Assembly (NCBI GenBank): GCA_937897985.1
Contig: CALCBD010000057.1
Span: forward strand, 1 to 5,249
DNA from: an uncultured Paludibacter sp.
GTDB taxonomy: Bacteria > Bacteroidota > Bacteroidia > Bacteroidales > Paludibacteraceae
DNA length: 5,249 nucleotides
Direction: 5' to 3'
Shown here: piece after piece, positions 1 through 5,249 of the stretch
Layout: each line of letters starts with the position of its first letter
How positions within the stretch are numbered: position 1 is the first letter of the stretch
Made by a program: the position numbers and the translations under genes
The notes under the pieces: generated by a model
Told to the model about the DNA's origin: nothing
Database searches by the model: none
Seen by the model: only the letters and a program-made list of their open reading frames with translations

Positions 1-138
1 TGACTTGTATTTTTCAAGTCTCAGCGAAGCGGTGACTTGTGCTAAATGACTTGTACTTTTCAAGTCTCAGCAAAGCGGTGACTTGTGCTAAATGACTTGT
101 ACTTTTCAAGTCTCAGTAAAGCGTTGACTTGTGCTTTA
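1..138. repeat. Three tandem 46-bp repeats with nested palindromes
   Basis: Three head-to-tail units at 1-46, 47-92 and 93-138. Units 1 and 2 differ at two positions; unit 3 differs from unit 2 at four and looks decayed. Each unit has arms GACTTG, CAAGTC, GACTTG (2-7, 15-20 and 34-39 in unit 1). The middle arm can therefore pair to the left (7-nt loop) or to the right (13-nt loop with core TCAGCGAAGCGGT), giving two mutually exclusive hairpins. The window starts exactly at a unit boundary, so more copies may lie outside. There are no unique spacers, so this is not CRISPR. The array lies beyond the terminator of the tRNA unit and has no convincing ORF. A related core occurs at 372-400. Function unknown. 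Confidence 0.9.
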
Positions 139-144
139 TACACA

Positions 145-181
145 AAAAGCCCCGATTGAATAAATATCAATCTGGGCTTTT
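145..181 (-). terminator. Intrinsic terminator after tRNA-Leu
   Basis: Arms AAAAGCCC (145-152) and GGGCTTTT (174-181) enclose a second stem GATTGA (154-159) / TCAATC (167-172), separated by one C/T mismatch, with a 7-nt loop. Read on the minus strand it ends in five Ts (148-144). It lies 6 nt past the encoded CCA of tRNA-Leu and so ends the Gly-Leu tRNA transcript. The T/A-rich outer arms could allow weak termination from the plus side too. Confidence 0.85.
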
Positions 182-187
182 CTTTGG

Positions 188-273
188 TGGTACCCGAAGC
201 GGGACTTGAACCCGCACAGCCGTGAAGCCAAAGGATTTTAAGTCCTTCGTGTCTACCATTCCACCATCCGGGC
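188..273 (-). tRNA. tRNA-Leu (anticodon UAA), CCA encoded
   Basis: On the minus strand the gene starts GCCCGGA and ends TTCGGGT, then discriminator A and an encoded CCA (190-188). The anticodon stem AAGGA/TCCTT holds the loop CTTAAAA, so the anticodon is TAA (UAA), decoding UUA. The D-arm region is TGGTGGAATGGTAGACAC. A long variable arm, as in class II tRNAs, precedes the T-arm GCGGG-TTCAAGT-CCCGC. Total length is 86 nt including CCA. The acceptor has a G1-U72 wobble, which I recall in leucine tRNAs of this phylum. It is probably cotranscribed behind tRNA-Gly, since no promoter is evident in the spacer. Confidence 0.95.
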
Positions 274-286
274 AGGATACTACCAG

Positions 287-307
287 TTTTGAGCGAATAA
301 CGGGACT
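287..307 (-). repeat. Duplicated 3' end of tRNA-Gly in the inter-tRNA spacer
   Basis: Positions 287-307 match 401-421 in 20 of 21 bases (298 T versus 412 A). The right copy spans the 3' half of the T-stem, the acceptor strand and the trailer of tRNA-Gly; the left copy lies 13 nt before tRNA-Leu and is not part of a functional tRNA. The direct copies are 114 bp apart. An imperfect inverted third copy occupies 337-359. Confidence 0.85.
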
Positions 308-359
308 TCCCGATAGTAATCGGGATAAACTTCTTCGTCCCGTTTACTTCTTTGCTCAA
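289..359. repeat. Nested palindrome (potential cruciform) between the tRNAs
   Basis: Three nested inverted repeats share one centre region: TTGAGC (289-294) / GCTCAA (354-359), AACGGGAC (299-306) / GTCCCGTT (337-344), and an inner hairpin TCCCGAT (308-314) / ATCGGGA (319-325) with loop AGTA. The inner TCCCGAT..ATCGGGA palindrome resembles a motif I recall as common in Bacteroidota genomes. Transcription of the tRNA unit would include it, so it may shape processing between tRNA-Gly and tRNA-Leu. Confidence 0.8.
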
Positions 360-371
360 TTTAACTTTTTG

Positions 372-400
372 AACGGGTCTCAGCGCAGCGGTGACCCGTT
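372..400. repeat. Palindromic element, fourth copy of the array core
   Basis: Perfect 8-bp arms AACGGGTC (372-379) and GACCCGTT (393-400) enclose TCAGCGCAGCGGT. The stretch TCTCAGCGCAGCGGTGA matches the core of the first array unit (TCTCAGCGAAGCGGTGA) in 16 of 17 bases, but the arms are different and still complementary. It sits 5 nt past the mature 3' end of tRNA-Gly. On the plus strand it is followed by a T run and looks like a terminator, but no gene is seen there to terminate. Confidence 0.85.
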
Positions 401-405
401 TTTTG

Positions 406-478
<73 letters not shown>

Positions 479-501
479 AGTAATTTTTTTGTGCTAATAA
501 A

Positions 502-537
502 TGAAATCTCAATTTCAAATGACAGTTATTTACTGTC
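502..537 (-). other. Leader hairpins upstream of tRNA-Gly
   Basis: Two short perfect inverted repeats lie between the tRNA promoter and tRNA-Gly: GACAGT/ACTGTC (521-526, 532-537, loop TATTT) and TGAAAT/ATTTCA (502-507, 512-517, loop CTCA). They would be in the 5' leader of the tRNA precursor and may guide processing. The stems are only 6 bp, so significance is modest. Confidence 0.45.
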
Positions 538-549
538 TCAAAGCGGGTG

Positions 550-581
550 CAAAGATAAACCCAATTTTTGGAATAACGAAA
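550..581 (-). promoter_or_regulatory. Promoter of the tRNA-Gly/tRNA-Leu unit
   Basis: Minus-strand TATCTTTG (557-550) matches the Bacteroidota -7 consensus TAnnTTTG and is followed by CACCCGC. A weak -33 match, TTTC (581-578), lies 20 nt upstream. Transcription would begin near 543-546, leaving a leader of about 65 nt before tRNA-Gly. The same TTTATCTTTG decamer is found before the acyl-CoA synthetase gene. Confidence 0.7.
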
Positions 582-625
582 TTTTATACCTGAAAAATCA
601 ATGTTTTTTCGCTGTTTTAAAAAAA

Positions 626-657
626 AAAAGCGGGTAAATTAAAGTTTACCCGCTTTT
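626..657 (-). terminator. Strong intrinsic terminator after the winged-helix gene
   Basis: A perfect 13-bp stem, AAAAGCGGGTAAA (626-638) / TTTACCCGCTTTT (645-657), has a 6-nt loop. On the minus strand the stem runs into eleven Ts (629-619). It starts 15 nt after the stop codon of the winged-helix gene and separates that gene from the tRNA unit. Confidence 0.95.
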
Positions 658-672
658 AATATCTCTCCGTAA

Positions 673-870
673 TTAAACAAGTGATATGAATAACTCTCCA
701 TCAAGCTCGTTAAATACAACTTTTCCTTCGCGTGCCAACCAGCCCAATGCAAGATTCAAATCTTTTTCTGTAAGTTTTGTTGCTTTTTTCAGGACTTTTA
801 CACTAAGTTCTCCGTTTTCTAATGCCGACCATACAAGTCCTGCATTATTACCAATCTTTTCGCTTAACAT
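673..870 (-). CDS. Small winged helix-turn-helix protein (DUF2582-like)
   Basis: A 65-residue protein starting MLSEKIGNNAGLVW. The pattern of NAGLVW near the N-terminus, a central LTEKDLNLALGWLAREGKV helix-turn segment (33-51) and a short beta-wing (VVFNELDGELFISLV) fits the winged-helix family PF10771 (DUF2582), frequent in Bacteroidota. Its role is not established; a DNA-binding or interaction role is inferred from the fold only. There is no signal peptide or membrane segment. The frame stays open to 945, but a TTTG-N20-TACTTTTG promoter lies inside that extension and the extension (MCFTTYFCTFVPKF) does not look like the family, so the ATG at 870 is preferred. It has its own promoter and terminator and is thus probably monocistronic, with possible read-through from the acyl-CoA synthetase gene. 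Family assignment is from recall of the sequence pattern. Confidence 0.85.
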   Translation of the reverse strand: MLSEKIGNNAGLVWSALENGELSVKVLKKATKLTEKDLNLALGWLAREGKVVFNELDGELFISLV

Positions 871-914
871 AATAATTTTGCTTTTGAAATAAGTTGAACT
901 AGAAAATTTCGGCA

Positions 915-946
915 CAAAAGTACAAAAATATGTTGTAAAACACAAA
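915..946 (-). promoter_or_regulatory. Promoter of the winged-helix gene
   Basis: Minus-strand TTTG (946-943), 20-nt spacer, TACTTTTG (922-915): a close match to the Bacteroidota TTTG / TAnnTTTG promoter. A second candidate -7 box, TATTTTTG, is at 930-923. A start near 908-910 gives a 5' UTR of about 40 nt before the ATG at 870 and argues against the longer reading frame. No clear Shine-Dalgarno is seen before the ATG. Confidence 0.75.
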
Positions 947-977
947 TTATGGGAAAAATATATAAAATTATTTTGTA

Positions 978-2780
978 TTAGTCATTGTACATGGCATCGA
1001 TTAACAGTTTGTATTTTTGCATAATTACAGCTCTTCGTGTTTTCAGGGTGTTTGTCAGTTCGCCGGTTTCGATACTGAAACCTTTTTTGATAAGACTGAA
1101 TTTCTTAATTTGTTCGTAACCTGCCAATCCCTTTTGAAGATCCTTAATTCTTCCTTCAATCAGTTGATAAATTTCCGGAAGGGCAATTAATTCATCTATT
1201 GATTCGTATCTGATTTTATTTTTTGCTGCATATTCTTCGAGGGCATGAATTGACGGAGCAATTATAGCTGTTACAAAATTCCGTTCGTCGCCGATTACAG
1301 CTATCTGATCAATATATTTATCGAGCGACATAAGCGTTTCAATAGCCTGAGGTGCAATATATTTACCGTTAGAAGTTTTAAACAGGTCCTTGATTCTTTC
1401 GGTCAGAATTATTTTGTTGTCTTTAATTATACCTGCATCACCTGTTTTGAACCATCCATCTTCGGTAAATGCCTCACCAGTAGCTTTTGGATTGTTAAAG
1501 TATCCGGGGAAAATAGTCTTTCCTTTAAGTAGAATTTCATTATCAGGTCCGATTTTCACTTCCAGATCGGGCATAATTGATCCAACAGTGCCTATTTCAT
1601 AATTTGTATAATCAAAACAGCATACTGTTGCAGTGCTTTCGGTGAGTCCGTATCCATATACAATCGGAACGCCAATACTTCTCATAAAAATTGTAATTTC
1701 GTCGGATAATTTTGCTCCTGCCACAGGCAAAATATTTGCATTTTCGATTCCGAGTGTATTTTTTACTTTTGAGAAAATTAATTTGTCTGCTATTTTGTAT
1801 TTTAATTTCATCCACAGGTCAGGTGTTTTGCCGGGACGTAAATAATCAAGGTTGAATTGTTTCCCTACAGCAATGGCCCAAGTCACTAAACCCTGTTTAT
1901 GCGGAGGCATCATCACTATGTTTTCCATAACGCCGGCATACACCTTTTCCCAGAAACGCGGAACTGCACACATAAGTGTTGGATGGATTTCTTTAATGGT
2001 TTGCTGAATTTCAAGGGGTTTTGCATTGATATAAATGGTAATTCCCTTGTTGATACAGAAATAACACCAGGTTCTTTCAAATACATGCGACAATGGCAGA
2101 AATGCAACCGATATGTCCTCATCGGAAACCGATGTTAGCCTGATATTATGTATTCGCATAGCTTCGATAAAACAAGAATGTGGCATCATTACACCTTTTG
2201 GGTTGCCTGTTGTACCTGAAGTGTAAAGTATACAGGCAAGGTCATTTTCATTGGCTTCATCCTGGCGTGTAATAACTTCGAAGTGTTTGGATGATTTATT
2301 TCCAATTGCAACCAATTGACTGAAATACATCGATTTATCTTTTTCGGTAAGTATCACATTATCATCGAATACAATAATTTTCTTAAGCACCGATGTGTTC
2401 TTCATTACTTCAACCGCAACATTATATTGTTGCTGCTCGCCCACAAACATTATTTCAATATTTGCATCATTTACGATAAATTCAACCTGCGAAACTGAAG
2501 AAGTTGCATAAAATGGTACCATTACAGCCCGGTTTGTAAAGAGAGCAAAATCGACGATCAGATTCTCAGCCATGTTTTGCGAAAACTGACCGACTCTTTG
2601 ATGTTCAGTTACACCGAGTTCATACAAAGCTTTTGCAACGATAAAAATTTGATTTTCAAAATCATTCCAGCTAATACCCGACCAGCTGTCTTTACTGCTT
2701 TTTCTGTCGTAAAGCGCTATTTTTTCACCATACTTTTTTGCTTGTGCAGTTACCATTTGAGAAAAATGAGGATTTTCCAT
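978..2780 (-). CDS. Long-chain fatty acid--CoA ligase (AMP-forming)
   Basis: A 600-residue acyl-CoA synthetase of the ANL superfamily. It activates free fatty acids with ATP to an acyl-adenylate, then transfers the acyl group to CoA (EC 6.2.1.3), acting in the cytoplasm or at the inner membrane face. Motifs in order: P-loop YTSGTTGNPKG (186-196), AVPRFWEKV (272-280), YGYGLTES (375-382), DGWFKTGD with the ribose-binding aspartate (441-448), the hinge ERIKDLFKTSNGKYIAP (461-477), and the C-terminal LTNTLKTRR with the expected catalytic lysine K580. About 600 residues is normal for the bacterial long-chain group, and the protein appears complete. Start ATG at 2780, with no clear Shine-Dalgarno. 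It has its own promoter, 96 nt after rnc, and no terminator is visible between them, so read-through from the fatty-acid operon is possible. Chain-length specificity cannot be read from sequence; a medium-chain ligase is the main alternative. Confidence 0.95.
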   Translation of the reverse strand: MENPHFSQMVTAQAKKYGEKIALYDRKSSKDSWSGISWNDFENQIFIVAKALYELGVTEHQRVGQFSQNMAENLIVDFALFTNRAVMVPFYATSSVSQVEFIVNDANIEIMFVGEQQQYNVAVEVMKNTSVLKKIIVFDDNVILTEKDKSMYFSQLVAIGNKSSKHFEVITRQDEANENDLACILYTSGTTGNPKGVMMPHSCFIEAMRIHNIRLTSVSDEDISVAFLPLSHVFERTWCYFCINKGITIYINAKPLEIQQTIKEIHPTLMCAVPRFWEKVYAGVMENIVMMPPHKQGLVTWAIAVGKQFNLDYLRPGKTPDLWMKLKYKIADKLIFSKVKNTLGIENANILPVAGAKLSDEITIFMRSIGVPIVYGYGLTESTATVCCFDYTNYEIGTVGSIMPDLEVKIGPDNEILLKGKTIFPGYFNNPKATGEAFTEDGWFKTGDAGIIKDNKIILTERIKDLFKTSNGKYIAPQAIETLMSLDKYIDQIAVIGDERNFVTAIIAPSIHALEEYAAKNKIRYESIDELIALPEIYQLIEGRIKDLQKGLAGYEQIKKFSLIKKGFSIETGELTNTLKTRRAVIMQKYKLLIDAMYND

Positions 2781-2822
2781 GATGTGTGTGTTTTAATTGA
2801 ATTCCTGATTAACTGTTGAATA

Positions 2823-2857
2823 CAAAGATAAACAATTAAATTAAAAAATTACACAAA
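2823..2857 (-). promoter_or_regulatory. Promoter of the acyl-CoA synthetase gene
   Basis: Minus-strand TATCTTTG (2830-2823) matches the TAnnTTTG -7 box. The nearest TTTG (2857-2854) is 23 nt upstream, longer than the usual 19-21, so the -33 element is uncertain. A start near 2816-2818 gives a 5' UTR of about 36 nt. The element lies wholly in the rnc to acyl-CoA synthetase gap. Confidence 0.6.
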
Positions 2858-2876
2858 ATGAAAAGATTTGAGCAGT

Positions 2877-3716
2877 TCAATTGTCTGCAAATTGATTTTC
2901 AGCCGTTTCAGGCAGGAGTGAAGTTTGATTTTCGTCGAATGAAAATTTTGTGTCAGCACTGAAAAGTTCTTCGAGAAATAATGGATTGGAGTGTATGATT
3001 TGAAGTGCCTTGAACGAAGCGTTCTGGTGTGATTCTTTTTTGCTGGCTCCGGTGGCCCGGCAAATTGTTTTTCCGGCTATAGTAAGCCCTGTAACGAAGG
3101 TATGTTTATTATCTTTGTCTAATTGTTGTTCGACGAGTACAAAATCGACATCAATTTTGTTTTTCTGACTCCATTCAATAATTTTCGATTTGAAATTTAC
3201 TTCGTCTTCAGCTATTTTATCTAAGTTGATAAATTTTTTAATTAATCTTTGTTCAACAAAGAGTTTGCATTTTTTGTAGCCATAATCCAGATAAATTGCA
3301 CCCATCAGGGCTTCTAATGCATTTCCGTAAATATTGTTGTTGGTATGTATATTGGCATATTTCGAAGTAAGCATGAGTTTATCGAGTCCGATTTCGCGTG
3401 CTAACTGATTCAACGTCTCACGTTTTACAATTTTCGAACGGGTATTGGTGAGAAAACCTTCTCTTTCGTTTTCGTATCGGCGGTAAAGGATGTCGGTAAT
3501 AACAGAATTCAGAACTGCATCGCCCAAAAATTCGAGTCGTTCATTACTCAACAAATGACCATCGGCTGTGGGAACTGCTACAGAGCGGTGTCGCACAGCA
3601 AGTTGGTAATACTCGATTTTGTCAGGATAGAAACCAAGTACTTTAAAAAAATGTAAATAAGGCTCTTTTCCTGATTTTGAAAAGAGCCTTAAATTACGTA
3701 ATAGCCTTTTAATCAC
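2877..3716 (-). CDS. rnc: Ribonuclease III
   Basis: A 279-residue double-strand-specific endoribonuclease, which matures rRNA precursors and cuts structured mRNAs. The catalytic domain has HRS (43-45), the signature NERLEFLGDAVL (58-69) with E59, E62 and D66, REGFLTNTRSKIV (85-97) and GNALEALMGAIYLD (131-144) with catalytic E135. The aspartate normally preceding this glutamate (D114 in E. coli) is N132 here. A dsRNA-binding domain covers about 172-243 and ends in GASKKESHQNASFKAL. A basic N-terminal extension (1-20) and an acidic C-terminal tail (244-279) make it longer than the 226-residue E. coli enzyme; the N-terminal sequence resembles what I recall of Bacteroidota homologues. The start is GTG at 3716, 3 nt after the fabF stop; no in-frame ATG occurs before residue 115, which lies inside the catalytic domain. 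Codons 9-20 contain a perfect 13-bp hairpin. Confidence 0.96.
   Translation of the reverse strand: MIKRLLRNLRLFSKSGKEPYLHFFKVLGFYPDKIEYYQLAVRHRSVAVPTADGHLLSNERLEFLGDAVLNSVITDILYRRYENEREGFLTNTRSKIVKRETLNQLAREIGLDKLMLTSKYANIHTNNNIYGNALEALMGAIYLDYGYKKCKLFVEQRLIKKFINLDKIAEDEVNFKSKIIEWSQKNKIDVDFVLVEQQLDKDNKHTFVTGLTIAGKTICRATGASKKESHQNASFKALQIIHSNPLFLEELFSADTKFSFDENQTSLLPETAENQFADN
3658..3691 (-). promoter_or_regulatory. Terminator-like hairpin inside the 5' end of rnc
   Basis: A perfect 13-bp inverted repeat, TAAGGCTCTTTTC (3658-3670) / GAAAAGAGCCTTA (3679-3691), with an 8-nt loop, covers codons 9 to 20 of rnc. On the minus strand it is followed by TTTACATTTTTTT, giving the form of an intrinsic terminator. 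It may act as an attenuator limiting rnc relative to acpP-fabF, or as an RNase III cleavage site in its own mRNA. The structure is directly visible; the role is inference. Confidence 0.55.
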
Positions 3717-3719
3717 AAC

Positions 3720-4982
3720 TTATAAGTTGAATTTTTTCACAATTATACTTGAATTATGGCCACCAAAACCAAAAGTATTTGATAAAGCCACATTTACTGT
3801 ACGTTTTTGAGCTTTATTGAATGTGAAATTCAGATTATAATCAATTTCAGGGTCTTCATCTCCTTCTGTAAAGTTGATTGTGGGTGGAACTATATCGTTG
3901 ACTACCGAAAGTACAGAGACTATTGCCTCCACTGCTCCGGCAGCACCCAATAAATGACCTGTCATTGATTTGGTAGAACTGATATTAAGTTGATATGCAT
4001 GATCACCAAATACTTCTTTAATCGCTTTTGCTTCAGAAATATCACCTACCGGTGTGGATGTTCCGTGCACATTAATATAGTCAACTTCTTCAGGACTTAA
4101 ACCGGCGTCTTTCAATGCTCTTTTCATTACCAGAATAGCACCGAGACCTTCGGGATGTGTAGCTGTAAGGTGATAAGCATCAGCCGACATACCTCCACCT
4201 ACGACTTCGCAAAGAATATTTGCTCCGCGTGCCAGGGCATGATCCAGTTCCTCGAGGATTAAGCAACCGGCACCTTCACCCATTACAAATCCATCGCGGC
4301 TTTTACTGAAAGGCCTTGAAGCTGCTTCGGGTGTTTCATTGCGGGTCGACAGTGCAGTAAGTGCATTGAAACCGGCAACACCTGCAGGTGAAATAGCCGC
4401 TTCGGCACCTCCGGTGACTATCATGTTAGCTTTACCGAGTCTGATGTAATTAAATGCATCAATCATTGCATTGGTTGATGAAGCACAGGCTGAAGTAGTT
4501 GAAAAATTAGGCCCGCGGAAACCATATTGTATCGAAATTTGACCCGCTGCCATGTCCGAAATCATTTTCGGAATAAAAAATGGGTTAAATTTTGGTCCCT
4601 GTTCCAGGTGGGTATAATAATAGGCTACTTCCTGTTCGAAAGTCTGAATCCCACCAATGCCTGCGGCAAAGATGACACCAACTTCGTCCTTGTCAATCAA
4701 ATCCAGGTCAATGCCACTGTTTTTGATTGCTTCCTGAGCAGCTGCCATAGCATACTGAGCATAAATGTCAATTTTCCGAACTTCTTTTCGCTCGAAATAC
4801 TGACTTGCATCAAAACCTTTTACCTCACATGCAAATTGTGTTTTGAAAGGAGAAGCATCAAAATGTGTAATTGGTTTGGCTCCGCTTACACCATTAATAA
4901 TACTATTCCAAAATTCCGGAATAGTATTACCAAGTGGAGTTACTGCGCCTAAACCAGTTACTACAACTCTTTTTAGTTCCAT
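3720..4982 (-). CDS. fabF: Beta-ketoacyl-ACP synthase II
   Basis: A 420-residue condensing enzyme of type II fatty acid synthesis (EC 2.3.1.179). It condenses acyl groups with malonyl-ACP to extend the chain by two carbons, with a role in elongating unsaturated intermediates and in temperature adaptation known from E. coli. The thiolase-fold protein starts MELKRVVVTGLGAVTPLG. The active-site cysteine is C166 in TTSACASST; the two histidines are H306 (NVHGTSTPVGD) and H343 (SMTGHLLGAAGA), with K338 and E352 also in place, and the gatekeeper loop is FGFGGHN (404-410). All catalytic residues are intact and length matches the family (E. coli 413). Start ATG at 4982, 25 nt after acpP; rnc follows after 3 nt. 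The operon supplies FabF next to its substrate carrier AcpP. Codons 18-28 hold a 12-bp perfect hairpin. Confidence 0.98.
   Translation of the reverse strand: MELKRVVVTGLGAVTPLGNTIPEFWNSIINGVSGAKPITHFDASPFKTQFACEVKGFDASQYFERKEVRKIDIYAQYAMAAAQEAIKNSGIDLDLIDKDEVGVIFAAGIGGIQTFEQEVAYYYTHLEQGPKFNPFFIPKMISDMAAGQISIQYGFRGPNFSTTSACASSTNAMIDAFNYIRLGKANMIVTGGAEAAISPAGVAGFNALTALSTRNETPEAASRPFSKSRDGFVMGEGAGCLILEELDHALARGANILCEVVGGGMSADAYHLTATHPEGLGAILVMKRALKDAGLSPEEVDYINVHGTSTPVGDISEAKAIKEVFGDHAYQLNISSTKSMTGHLLGAAGAVEAIVSVLSVVNDIVPPTINFTEGDEDPEIDYNLNFTFNKAQKRTVNVALSNTFGFGGHNSSIIVKKFNL
4898..4929 (-). promoter_or_regulatory. Perfect hairpin inside the 5' end of fabF
   Basis: A perfect 12-bp inverted repeat, TAATACTATTCC (4898-4909) / GGAATAGTATTA (4918-4929), with an 8-nt loop lies in codons 18-28 of fabF. 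It has no T run on the minus strand, so it is less like a terminator than the rnc hairpin. Possible roles are an mRNA processing site for RNase III or control of translation; both are inferred. Confidence 0.45.
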
Positions 4983-5007
4983 AATAACTAATTATCGTGG
5001 AAATAAA

Positions 5008-5244
5008 TTATTTTTGAATAGCTTCGATGTGAGCGATAGCATCGCCAACTGTAGCAATTTTTTCTGCTTGTTCGTCAGGAATAGAAATACCAAATTCTTT
5101 TTCGAATTCCATAATTAATTCTACTGTATCCAATGAATCAGCACCAAGGTCGTTTGTGAAACTTGCTGTTGGTACAACATCTGCTTCTTCAACTCCTAAT
5201 TTGTCTACGATAATAGCTTTTACTTTAGCTGCAACTTCTGACAT
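5008..5244 (-). CDS. acpP: Acyl carrier protein
   Basis: A 78-residue acidic cytoplasmic protein that carries acyl chains on a 4'-phosphopantetheine arm through fatty acid synthesis. The attachment site is S37 in the DLGADSLDTVEL motif (32-43), followed by the recognition helix (ELIMEFEKEFGISIPDEQAEKI). Length and four-helix pattern are typical of housekeeping AcpP rather than of a polyketide or lipoteichoic carrier. It opens the acpP-fabF-rnc operon in this window. The ATG at 5244 leaves only 5 bases of upstream sequence, so the promoter and ribosome binding site are not visible. Confidence 0.98.
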   Translation of the reverse strand: MSEVAAKVKAIIVDKLGVEEADVVPTASFTNDLGADSLDTVELIMEFEKEFGISIPDEQAEKIATVGDAIAHIEAIQK

Positions 5245-5249
5245 AATTT

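Noticed and set aside
1..138. CRISPR array
   Set aside because: Units are contiguous 46-bp repeats with no unique spacers and no cas genes in view.
372..404. Plus-strand intrinsic terminator (stem plus T run)
   Set aside because: No plus-strand gene precedes it, and the T run is simply the complement of the A-rich tRNA-Gly trailer; better described as a copy of the repeat core.
686..892. 68-residue plus-strand open frame
   Set aside because: It is antisense to the winged-helix gene and low in complexity; no independent support.
871..945. N-terminal 25-residue extension of the winged-helix protein
   Set aside because: A good TTTG-N20-TACTTTTG promoter lies within it, and the downstream ATG at 870 gives a protein of the family's usual size.
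2831..2876. Terminator between rnc and the acyl-CoA synthetase gene
   Set aside because: The region is AT-rich but has no convincing hairpin; only short pairings such as TTGA/TCAA were found.
4527..4952. 141-residue plus-strand open frame
   Set aside because: It is antisense to the well-supported fabF and has no recognisable protein features.
5034..5046. GCGAT/ATCGC hairpin near the 3' end of acpP
   Set aside because: Only a 5-bp stem with a 3-nt loop inside coding sequence; too short to separate from chance.

Overview
This 5.2-kb window looks like chromosomal DNA of a member of the Bacteroidota, probably the Bacteroidales/Marinilabiliales side. The evidence is the protein types (a Bacteroidota-type RNase III with a basic N-terminal extension, a short winged-helix protein of the DUF2582 kind), the promoters (TTTG, about 20 nt, TAnnTTTG instead of -35/-10 boxes), the lack of clear Shine-Dalgarno sequences and the AT-rich spacers. 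All recognised genes are on the minus strand, so the biology reads from high to low coordinates.

Layout in reading order: acpP (acyl carrier protein, 5244-5008), fabF (beta-ketoacyl-ACP synthase II, 4982-3720) and rnc (ribonuclease III, 3716-2877) form a tight operon with gaps of 25 and 3 nt. Its promoter lies beyond the right edge of the window. A 96-nt gap with its own promoter leads to a 600-residue long-chain acyl-CoA synthetase (2780-978). Next comes a promoter and a 65-residue winged-helix protein (870-673) ending in a strong intrinsic terminator (626-657). Then follow a promoter and a two-tRNA unit, tRNA-Gly(GCC) (478-406) and tRNA-Leu(UAA) (273-188), closed by a terminator (145-181). 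The left edge (1-138) holds three 46-bp tandem repeats and may continue outside the window.

The protein genes are ordinary core genes. AcpP carries growing acyl chains, FabF elongates them, and the acyl-CoA synthetase activates free fatty acids. RNase III shares the operon, a neighbourhood that recurs in bacteria.

The unusual parts are structural. (1) fabF and rnc each carry a perfect 12-13-bp inverted repeat with an 8-nt loop near the start of the coding region; the one in rnc is followed by a T-rich run like an intrinsic terminator. These are candidate attenuators or RNase III self-processing sites. (2) The spacer between the two tRNAs contains a 20/21 direct duplication of the tRNA-Gly 3' end, an inverted third copy, and nested palindromes. 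(3) A small palindromic element with a constant core (TCTCAGCGMAGCGGTGA) occurs three times in the left array and once after tRNA-Gly, with arms that differ between the sites but remain self-complementary. The arms resemble the T-arm of the neighbouring tRNA in each case.
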